Positions 51,866 through 60,700 of a stretch of 64,000 bases of DNA are shown here, piece by piece (position 1 is the stretch's first letter; every line of letters begins with the position of its first letter). The notes under the pieces were generated by a model. It was not told the DNA's origin and ran no database searches. It saw only the letters and a program-made list of their open reading frames with translations. Where the stretch lies: the NCBI RefSeq assembly GCF_905475465.1, contig NC_062253.1:1674001-1738000 (forward strand), read 5' to 3'. Source of the stretch: Pieris napi. Lineage: Eukaryota; Arthropoda; Insecta; Lepidoptera; Pieridae. The position numbers and the translations under genes were made by a program.

Positions 51866-54800
51866 TTACATCTTAATATTATTATAGATTATGAAAGAAG
51901 ATAATACATTATAATACAATAAAGGATAAAGCAAAAGGCAGGAGATTTTAGTCGGAAACGGAACATGAAGTGATTGTAAAGAATTCAGAAAGGAGGTACG
52001 GTCATATTGGGAACAAGAAAAGAAAATATGGTCAAGGTCACCAATATCTTCTCCACACTCACAAATATTACTATCAATAATACGAAGCCTTGCTAAATGA
52101 TGAGGTGTACAAACATGTCCTAAACGCATTCTGGAAATGATAGAAGTGACAGTTTTAGAACTTTTAACCTCAAAGAACCATGGTCTACTGGGGATCCTGG
52201 GTTGAATTTCAGCATAATGTTTGCCTTTGAACTTGCTGCTTCTCAACCAAACATCATTCCATGACTCCCAAAGATGGGTTTTCGGAAGAGCAGCTAAATC
52301 ATGACAATAATTAATGTATGGGACTATGTCTCCATCCTTTATAGCTTCTTTAGCAAGCTCATCGGCTTTCTCGTTTCCTTTAATTCCACTGTGACTTGGA
52401 ATCCATGCAAAGATAACGGTGTAATTTCTTTGAGAACATATTAAAAGCTTATCACGTATTTCGCAAATAATAGGATAACAAAGTTTCATTTGGAAAGGAA
52501 ATTTTTCAAGAGATTGTAGTGCACTTTTTGAGTCTGAAAATATGATTGTACTTTTAGATTTTAATAAAATAACTAGTTCTAAAGCTTTTAAAAGAGCAAA
52601 ACACTCTCCAGTAAAAACCGAGGATTCAGGAGGAAGTTTAATCTTTTGAATTATTTTATGTTGCCAATGAATTAGACCAACTCCAACACAATCATCAACA
52701 GAGATTTTAGAGGCATCTGTAAAAATATAATCCCAACCTTCCCAATTTTGTTCCTCAACGCTACTCATGAAACGAATATTTGTTTCCAGAATATCTTGCT
52801 TACGGACGCCTATATTATATCTTATATCCGGATCAAGAATTAAAGAATTGAATTGTGTCATAAATATGGGTAATGATGGAGATCGATGAATGCGGCTGTG
52901 TAATGTTAAAAATTTACGAAAGCTTATTATTAGACATGGTAATGATTTGTGACGCCAGTAACGGGATGTATAAATAATATTGTTCAATTCATGCAGCCTT
53001 CCATGTAGAGGGTGGTTAGAAAACTGCATAGATTTGAACAAGAATCGATCACTTAAAAATTGCCTTCTTAATTTTAAAGGAGGATCGCAGCATTCTACTT
53101 GTAAAGCATTGGATGGGCTTGATTTCATTACTCCTGTCACAATTCGCAAAGCTTTTGACTGAATGACATCGAGTTTTTGACTTCCCAAGACACTTCCTCC
53201 ATCTAAGAGAAATGTGCCATAATCTAAAACAGATCTTATAAGAGCGTTATACACAAGTTTCATAGAAAACGGATGAGCACCCCACCATACACCTGAAAGG
53301 CATTTCATGATGTTAAGCAGCTGTGCACATTTCATAACAACATGTTCATAATGGGCAAGTCCAGACAATTTTGAATCCAATATAACTCCTAAAAATTTAA
53401 TTTTTGTTTGGAGTGGCAAAGATTGACCATTAAAGGTCACATTTATTATAGGAGTTGTGCGTTTTTTGGAAAATACGACTATAGAACTTTTGGAAACTGA
53501 TAGATCTAGGTCATTTTTAACTAACCAGATATTAAGACAATTAAGTGAACTAGACATGGAATTGCAAGCATTAACCACAGATTTATCAACGGAATAAAAA
53601 AGAAGATCATCTGCATATTGTAGCACATTTATATGGGAATTTATAGATAATTCTAAATCATACGTGTAAATATTATATAAAAGTGGGCTTAGTACCGAAC
53701 CTTGGGGAAGGCCTTTAAAAACTGTACGCTTTAACTCGGTAATATTACCATCTTTCTGAACGATTAATGATATGTATCTACATGATAGTAAATTGATGAT
53801 AAAACGTATTAATAACGTAGGAACCTGTAGCTCTAATAATTTGCGTTGTAGAATAGAAATGTTCACATTATCATAGGCGGCAGAGATGTCCAAAAAGGCA
53901 GCAACAATATCTTCATCACGCGAAAAAGCTATGCGAATATCTGTGGTCAATATAGCTAAATTGTCTATTGTAGATTTTGACTTCCGAAAACCGTATTGAC
54001 TATTGGCTATTAAATTATTGTTTTCTATAAACCATTCCAAACGATTCTTCACAAGATGTTCAGCAATTTTAGTTAAAACGGAGGACAACGCAATAGGCCT
54101 ATATGAGGCAACATCATTGGTAGGTTTGTTAGGTTTTTTAATCGCTATAACTTCTTGAGACTTCCATGTTTCAGGAATATTACCTGTGACCATGACGGAG
54201 TTTATTAAATTTAAAAAATACATTAAGGCAGTATCACCAAGATGAGATAAAAATGAGTACATAATACCATCCTGACCAGGAGATGAATCTTTAACATGTG
54301 AAAGCACACCTTTCAATTCATGTAATGAAAAAGGAGAGTTTAAAGAGGAAGTGTCATCTATCAAAGACGATTCCAAAGGAAAGTAGATCGATTCAGCAGC
54401 TGATGGAGGAGCTAATCTGTCTAAAAAGGCATTTGTTAAAAAAGGGGGAAGTGAAGACGATGATAAAGATTCTTTGAAAGCAGATCGAAAACGTTTAATA
54501 CTTGTCCAAACTTCTGAAGGGCACGTAGAAGGAGATAAAGAAGTACAAAAATTTTTCCAGCCTGCCTGCTTTTTATCTCTGAGGAATTTACGTGTGGTAC
54601 TAATAACTTCATTGAGAATATCTAAATTTTCATTGGACATGTCCTCAGCATAGACTCTCTCAGCTTCCTTTCTTCTGCTTACAGCAACCATACATTCTCT
54701 ATCCCACCATGGAGGAAAAGGAATCTTATTAGACGGATTTCGTTTGACAGAAAAAATCTGATCGGCAGATTCTATTAAACATGTAGCCAAAGCTTTAGAG

Positions 54801-55588
54801 GAATTGGTCTCACCACCGCTAACTAATTCAGGCAAATCATTTATTTTAGATTCGACCAGGATTTTAAATGCAAGCCAATCAGCATTATTTAATTTATATT
54901 TCACACGAGGTTGTCGTTTTTGATAAGGAGAGCGTCTAATAGGTGAGGATATGATAATCGGGAAATGATCACTGCCAAAAGTAGATGATGAAGTGTACCA
55001 AGAACGAGAAGAAGCAAGATCTGGAGTACAAATTGATAAGTCAACCGCGCTAAGCTTTTCATTAGGCTTTGTACGTCTGGTTGGTGAGCCAGTATTAAGT
55101 AAACACAAATTATGTAAATCTAATATTTCAACTAAACGTACACCATTGGAGTCAGTAGTGCCACAACCAAACATTTGGTGATGAGAGTTAAAGTCACCCA
55201 ATAGAAGGAATGGACGACTAAGTGAAGAAAGTAAATTATTAACGCTATTGAGAATAACAAAAGAGGAACGAGCTAGGTAAATGGAAACTATAGAAATATT
55301 ATCAATTTTTATGCCGACAATATTAATGGCATCATTAGAGATTAATGAAGAAAACGCTATTTCAGAAAAATTAATTGAGTTCCTGACAAGTAACGCTACG
55401 CCACCATGGCCATCAAATCTATCATCACGCAAGCAGGTATATCCTGGGATCCTTAATAGGTACCCTGGCTTCAACCACGTTTCAGATAACGCAACAACAA
55501 CGGGAGAATGTTTATTTATCAAGTATATCAAATCATGTTTCTTTGGAACAACACTCCTGCAATTCCATTGAATTATCTTGGAATCCAT
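51866..55588 (-). CDS. I-clade-like ORF2: endonuclease, reverse transcriptase, RNase H
   Basis: About 1,240 codons from the ATG at 55,588 (MDSKIIQWNCRS; an earlier in-frame ATG at 55,636 would add 16 residues of ORF1-overlapping sequence). APE endonuclease: IIQWNCRS, ALSETWL, GGVALLVR, LLLGDFNSHH, GSDHFPII. RT: AFLDISAAYDNV, GLPQGSVLSPLLYNI, YADDLLFYS (about 53,604-53,618). RNase H: FTDASKI (D), TGECFALLKALE (E), IFSDSKSALQS (D), WIPSHSGIKGNEKADELA (H and D), so all acidic catalytic residues are present. C-terminal CX1C...HX4C: CECGEDIGDLDHIFFSC. The enzyme nicks target DNA, copies the RNA and removes it. RNase H points to the I/LOA-type group and away from CR1 or RTE. No stop or frameshift. 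It overlaps ORF1 by 56 bp in another frame. Confidence 0.9.
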   Translation of the reverse strand: MDSKIIQWNCRSVVPKKHDLIYLINKHSPVVVALSETWLKPGYLLRIPGYTCLRDDRFDGHGGVALLVRNSINFSEIAFSSLISNDAINIVGIKIDNISIVSIYLARSSFVILNSVNNLLSSLSRPFLLLGDFNSHHQMFGCGTTDSNGVRLVEILDLHNLCLLNTGSPTRRTKPNEKLSAVDLSICTPDLASSRSWYTSSSTFGSDHFPIIISSPIRRSPYQKRQPRVKYKLNNADWLAFKILVESKINDLPELVSGGETNSSKALATCLIESADQIFSVKRNPSNKIPFPPWWDRECMVAVSRRKEAERVYAEDMSNENLDILNEVISTTRKFLRDKKQAGWKNFCTSLSPSTCPSEVWTSIKRFRSAFKESLSSSSLPPFLTNAFLDRLAPPSAAESIYFPLESSLIDDTSSLNSPFSLHELKGVLSHVKDSSPGQDGIMYSFLSHLGDTALMYFLNLINSVMVTGNIPETWKSQEVIAIKKPNKPTNDVASYRPIALSSVLTKIAEHLVKNRLEWFIENNNLIANSQYGFRKSKSTIDNLAILTTDIRIAFSRDEDIVAAFLDISAAYDNVNISILQRKLLELQVPTLLIRFIINLLSCRYISLIVQKDGNITELKRTVFKGLPQGSVLSPLLYNIYTYDLELSINSHINVLQYADDLLFYSVDKSVVNACNSMSSSLNCLNIWLVKNDLDLSVSKSSIVVFSKKRTTPIINVTFNGQSLPLQTKIKFLGVILDSKLSGLAHYEHVVMKCAQLLNIMKCLSGVWWGAHPFSMKLVYNALIRSVLDYGTFLLDGGSVLGSQKLDVIQSKALRIVTGVMKSSPSNALQVECCDPPLKLRRQFLSDRFLFKSMQFSNHPLHGRLHELNNIIYTSRYWRHKSLPCLIISFRKFLTLHSRIHRSPSLPIFMTQFNSLILDPDIRYNIGVRKQDILETNIRFMSSVEEQNWEGWDYIFTDASKISVDDCVGVGLIHWQHKIIQKIKLPPESSVFTGECFALLKALELVILLKSKSTIIFSDSKSALQSLEKFPFQMKLCYPIICEIRDKLLICSQRNYTVIFAWIPSHSGIKGNEKADELAKEAIKDGDIVPYINYCHDLAALPKTHLWESWNDVWLRSSKFKGKHYAEIQPRIPSRPWFFEVKSSKTVTSIISRMRLGHVCTPHHLARLRIIDSNICECGEDIGDLDHIFFSCSQYDRTSFLNSLQSLHVPFPTKISCLLLYPLLYYNVLSSFIIYNNIKM

Positions 55589-57251
55589 TATTTTTAATAA
55601 CATTAACTGATTTAATTTTTTCATTAATAGAGGCAACGTGGGACGGTTTCAATAAGTTTGAGTTTATTAAACTAGTTAATAATGCTAGTATCATTTCTAA
55701 TACATCAGATTTTTCTTCTTCTTTATTTTTGTGTCCAACCAGAGCACTGCCATTTTTAGGCTCTGGAACTTGGAAATCTTTTAAAACATTATAATGAGCA
55801 ACACGATCATAACCATGTTGTGGTTTACGAGGAGAGCGAGGTTTTAAGAATATTGTCTTTTTATTTGAGGCATTAGTAGAATTATTACGAGATACAGACT
55901 TCGCTGCGGAAGAATATACGGGTTTTGGTACTTCCGGAATTGTTGAACTTAATGCATCTGCGTATGAAGGCTTAATAGAAGAAAAATATTTACTGGCTTC
56001 GGCATAAGACATGCAGCTCTGAGCCATTTTAACTTTGATTTCTGTCTGTCTCACAAATTCTGGACATGACTTATCTATCGCTGAATGGGACCCTTCGACT
56101 TCACACATTACACAGTACAGAGGATCTTTATCTGACCTGTCACATGATACACCTGCATGTTGACCTCCACAGTTATAACATATTGGAGTCTTAGAACGAC
56201 ATTGAACTTTGGTATGACCATAACGGCAGCATTTATAGCATTGTATGGTAGGATAAATATATATTTCTACTGGAAGAGCATTATAGCACATGAAAACCCT
56301 TTTTGGTAAAACTTGCCCATCAAATGTTATTACAACTGATTCAGAGGGTTTCCAAGAAACCAAGTCATTAATTTTTACCTTGCGATTCAAACGTCTTATT
56401 TTAAGTATTTTGCCGCAGCCTATAGGTACGGATACATTTTGTTGAACTTCCTCTACACTCCAATCTACTGGGACCCCGCGAACTAGACCCATTCTTGTTA
56501 CGCTGAAAGTGGGAATGAAGGCTTTTAACTTTTTCGTTTCCAAAAGATTGCAGTTAAGAAAATTATTGGCGTCTTTATAATCGGAAAAGCCAACTACGCA
56601 CCTGTTTCTTCCTATACGCTTTACACTTCCGGGAATAATATTATTAAATTTGTTCTGCTTTAAAAAATTGCCAAATGTTATTGGATGGAGAATGGTCCCG
56701 TCGTCAGGTGAACTTTGAATACGTTGAACATGTATAAAATAAGGGGAAACATCGGTAGAAACATATTCAGTACGGCCAATCGAACGGGGGTCCGTATTGG
56801 TTACTGAAGTTGTGGTGTTGTTTGAATTTCCCGCGTTAGAGTCTTGAGAGATATTTGAATTTTCCGTGTAAGATGTTGATGGTCGAGAGGGTGTGCTATG
56901 TGAATTATTATTATTTTGCAAGTGTGGAGATGACGTGGATTGAGATATAGGTTTTGAAGTAACCTTTTTAATTAAAATTGACTCATCTTCTACATTGCAT
57001 AAGCTTTCGCACTGACAGTAATCACCGCTAGAACCACTACCTTTCTTTTTCTTAATTTTCGTACATTGCCGACAAAGGCGCAAATAACGTGTTCGTTTAC
57101 GACTTCCTTCACCTGTTTGAGATGATACCGAACAATCGGTATCCATTTTGTCAAATTCATCTTGTGAACCAACAGATACATTTGATCCCACAGGGAGATT
57201 CAAGCCAACAAGGCCATCATCCCCCCGACCTAGATCGGGGGGCTTGTTCAT
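55533..57251 (-). CDS. I-clade-like ORF1: Gag-like zinc-knuckle protein
   Basis: A 572-residue protein starting MNKPPDLGRGDDGLVG. The N-terminal third is basic and Ser/Asn-rich (CRQCTKIKKKKGSGS at about 47-60, low-complexity S/N/T near 105-155), followed by an RRM-like part (about 170-330, GLVRGVPVDWSVEEVQ). Three CCHC knuckles follow: CYKCCRYGHTKVQC, CYNCGGQHAGVSC and CVMCEVEGSHSAIDKSC, at about residues 335-395. Gag-like ORF1 proteins of I/jockey/R1 LINEs bind element RNA and carry it to the nucleus. The stop lies inside the start of ORF2 (56-bp overlap), implying reinitiation or leaky translation of ORF2. Confidence 0.9.
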   Translation of the reverse strand: MNKPPDLGRGDDGLVGLNLPVGSNVSVGSQDEFDKMDTDCSVSSQTGEGSRKRTRYLRLCRQCTKIKKKKGSGSSGDYCQCESLCNVEDESILIKKVTSKPISQSTSSPHLQNNNNSHSTPSRPSTSYTENSNISQDSNAGNSNNTTTSVTNTDPRSIGRTEYVSTDVSPYFIHVQRIQSSPDDGTILHPITFGNFLKQNKFNNIIPGSVKRIGRNRCVVGFSDYKDANNFLNCNLLETKKLKAFIPTFSVTRMGLVRGVPVDWSVEEVQQNVSVPIGCGKILKIRRLNRKVKINDLVSWKPSESVVITFDGQVLPKRVFMCYNALPVEIYIYPTIQCYKCCRYGHTKVQCRSKTPICYNCGGQHAGVSCDRSDKDPLYCVMCEVEGSHSAIDKSCPEFVRQTEIKVKMAQSCMSYAEASKYFSSIKPSYADALSSTIPEVPKPVYSSAAKSVSRNNSTNASNKKTIFLKPRSPRKPQHGYDRVAHYNVLKDFQVPEPKNGSALVGHKNKEEEKSDVLEMILALLTSLINSNLLKPSHVASINEKIKSVNVIKNNGFQDNSMELQECCSKET

Positions 57252-57445
57252 ACAATATTTACAGAAATTACAAAAACTTACCGACTACACGATGACACTA
57301 TACACAAATATGATATAAAGATTACATATAATACAAAAATTAAAACTACCAGCTTATCCTCTGCGTTTTAACTAGTAAAATTAAATTAAATATTCAACAC
57401 CGTGAAAAATACGTCTACCATGAACGAAGTTTCCCGCGCTTTTCC

Positions 57446-57658
57446 ATATTTATTTAATTTAACTATATTTGTTTCAAGTTTAATCGTTAACGTCAAACTG
57501 TGTCAATTGTCAAAATAAGCTTCAGCACTCAGCAGATTCGTGTTTTTGCGGTTGTTGAAAATGTTGTTTATTTTTATGGCTATCATTTGAATTATGTTTA
57601 TAAATCTAGTTAAACAAACTATGGCATCATTCTGAGATTGTACATACAAATAAATAAA
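57446..57658 (+). promoter_or_regulatory. 5' region of the ZAD zinc-finger gene
   Basis: Only about 213 bp separate the LINE 5' end from the start codon. The stretch includes 'cttcagcactcagcagattc' at about 57,520, which could hold an insect TCAG-type initiator, and a short upstream frame ATGGCATCATTCTGA at about 57,621. No TATA box is evident. Placement of the transcription start is inference. Confidence 0.35.
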
Positions 57659-57769
57659 ATGTCAGACACACCAATAATTTGCAGAATCTGTTTAAGTACA
57701 GATGTAAAAGTATACCATTACGATAAATTCAAATTAAAATCGTATTACGAAGAATTTTTAAGATTAAAC
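57659..57769 (+). CDS. ZAD gene exon 1
   Basis: 37 codons, MSDTPIICRICLSTDVKVYH onward. Contains the first ZAD cysteine pair (CRIC). Phase 0 donor AAC|GTAAGT. Confidence 0.88.
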
Positions 57770-60700
57770 GTAAGTAGCTATCATATGTCTTTTTAAACTA
57801 TTTACTACTTTGATATTAAAGGTTAGCTTAGGGATTTTGTACCTAGAAAAAATTACTAAGAATATTAAGTTAATTTAGATATTAAGAATTATTAGTACTC
57901 AAAGTCTCTAAGTAAAATATAACTTATGAAATTTCTAATATTTCTATTTTTGCTTAAGATACTCATAAGTAATATAAGTGTACAAGTAATAAATGTTGTT
58001 GTTTATTTTCTAATTCCTATGTATATTTGTTTATTATCCACTGTCTTAATTTAAATATGTACTTTCTGTTTGCAGTCATATGATACAGATAGATTGCCAC
58101 AATACTTTTGCTATGAATGTGCATCATTGTTGCACAAGTTTCACAAATTCAAAGAGAAATGCTTAACTGGAAGAAGAATTCTTCAAGAAATGTTGTGGAG
58201 AGATTCTGTAAGCCATTTCTGACCATTTGAGATGAAAAAATAATTTTAAATTGATTCATATTGATGAAGTTGTTTTTGAATAGCTAAAGAACTTTGAGTA
58301 CTGTCAAAGAGTGTTTAAAGTAAATATTAATATTTTTGTTGTAACGGTTTGAAAACAAAATTAAATAATGTTGATTTTTAGGCATTAAGATAACATAAAA
58401 TTATATTCTTTTTAATTAAAGCAATTTCAATAAAAATAAAAAAAACATTTACAGGTAATTAATATAGAACATTATTTTTTCAGATATCATATGACTCTGT
58501 TTTAAAAATAAATAGACAACTTTTACAACTTTCTTCTCCACTGCAAATATGTAGTGATACAAACATTTTAACATATATTTTCAATGAATTTGAAAATATT
58601 GAGGATAACAAAGACAATATAGAGAAAGTAATTGTAGATAAAATAGAGGATAACACAGATAATGAATTGGATTTCAACTATGATTTTACTACAGACTATG
58701 ATAAAGATTTCACAGATGTCAAAAGCGAAGATGAAAAAGGGAAAAAGGAGGAAATTAAGAGGCTTAGGATTTATAATAATGTCAATTGGAAGTTAGTATC
58801 AATGTCTGAAGATGAAGCCATTAAGGTTTGTTAAATTTAATTGATTTTTTCATAACTTATTAATTTATATTTAATTACATCATAAACATACAAACTAATA
58901 AAGTTACATGCACAGGTTACAATAAAAAAGAAGAAAGGTCCTGAGTTATATTCTGGTCAATAGAATATTTGTTGTGTTAAGATCAATAAATTTGTCCTAC
59001 TAATTCTTGTGAGAATTAATTTGGTCTAAATTTTGCCTACAAAAAATTTCTGCTAAAATAAGCTGTTTTTAGGTGTAATTAGATTCTTAGAAATCTGAAT
59101 AGAAATCATCAGATTTTATATTTAGAGAACTTTATTTAATATATTACGAAGATATCCAATTAAAACATTTTTATATTTCTGTTTTTATTATTAATTAATT
59201 GCTTTCCAATGGAAACCAGTTGCACTGTGAAGATTTTGTTGTTTTATAATGTGCAATGAACTGCAAATAGAGAAACATTTAATTTGCAGGCATTTCATGC
59301 TCGGGGAAGTGATAAAAAATATCTAGCAGCACCGTTCAAGTGCAAAGATTGCTTTAAGGGTTTCTCTAAAGAGGAAATGATGAAGCGGCACCGACAACTC
59401 CGACATAATACGGTAGTAATGTTTATTTTTAGTTATGTACCTATATATTTTGTTCATCAATGTAATCTGTTTTGGCTTTGTATGTTGTCTGTGTGTTTTC
59501 TTTTATAATATGGATATGTGTTAGCTGTAAGATTACTAATAAATAATAATATTGATATAATAATAATTTTAAGGTAAATTCTTAACATTATTTATTTATT
59601 AAGAATAACCTTACAACTTATTTAAATCAAAATGCCAATTAAGGAATGGACCAGAAGGTTTGAAAAATATATTTTTAAACTTCTTCCAGCCTTTAATGAA
59701 TAAGATGACTGTTCTATCTTATGATAGTAATAATAATAGTGAAGTTGTATAAATAAAGTAGTAAGTAGTTGTACATAAAAGTAAAAAATGCGAGTTGTTT
59801 CTTTTTTTTAATATTTTGATATAGAAATTTCGACATGGCATCCAAGGCTGATAAAATAAATAAATCAGTGGCGCTACGACATGTTTTAAGGCTGGGCCTC
59901 AGATTTCTGTATATGTTTCATAATCATTGTCAATCTAGTAGGCAAGCAAGAATAAGCTCCTGTGCCTGACACACGCCGTCGACTTTTTAGGTCTCTGGTA
60001 ACCTCACCGTTAAATGCGCGCACAATAGTTCATTGGGGCACAGCCGGGGATCGAACGTACGATTTCAGTGATGAGAGTCTCACGCTGAAGCTACTAGGCC
60101 AACACTTCTTTAAGGCTAAGGCAACTTATAAAGAACAATTATCAGTTAAATATTAGTTTTTGAACGGATTAACTATAGTACAAAATACCATCCGTATCAC
60201 CTCGACGTCCGTCGTTCCACAACTGAGCGTTTTTAAAGCAGTTTTTGCGCACCACCGCTATATACTATACCCAACTCAGAGATTCATACTCATAAGAACG
60301 AAATCCCGTCTCTTAACCACTGATCCGTCTCTTTTCATTACAATGCAACAGAAAGAGACGAAATACAATGATAACAGTGATTTTGTTTTTATTAATGGAG
60401 GGAATTGCTCGAAGTTTTTTCAAAATACTTTTTTAATTTAATTTCAGTCTAAAGGCAAGTTGGAATGTCGTTTTTGTCGTATGAACTTCAAATTTGGCTG
60501 TCACGTGCGACGGCATATGCGTGACCACCTCAATACATATGAGTGCTTGAGATGTCATCTCGTGTTTATGTCCGAGTGAGTATTAAAAATAATCACTTAT
60601 TTTACATTATATATTTTAATTTTTTTTTTACAATTAAAAAAAAGCATTGCTTTGGGCCTATCTGATTAGGCTAATTCGCTGATGTGCTAGTTTTTGTAAC

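Larger units (their letters stand above)
51706..57445 (-). mobile_element. I-clade-like non-LTR retrotransposon, apparently full length
   Basis: On the - strand: 5' UTR (57,445-57,252), ORF1, overlapping ORF2, a short 3' UTR and a poly(A) of about 20 (poly(T) on + from about 51,706). ATATTTATTT lies at 51,696-51,705 and 57,446-57,455 immediately outside both ends and is a plausible 10-bp target duplication, although AT-rich. Both ORFs are uninterrupted, so this copy could be young and capable of movement. Its 5' end faces the promoter region of the ZAD gene. Confidence 0.85.

Noticed and set aside
58480..58677. Antisense serine-rich frame
   Set aside because: Shadow of acidic exon 3 of the ZAD gene.
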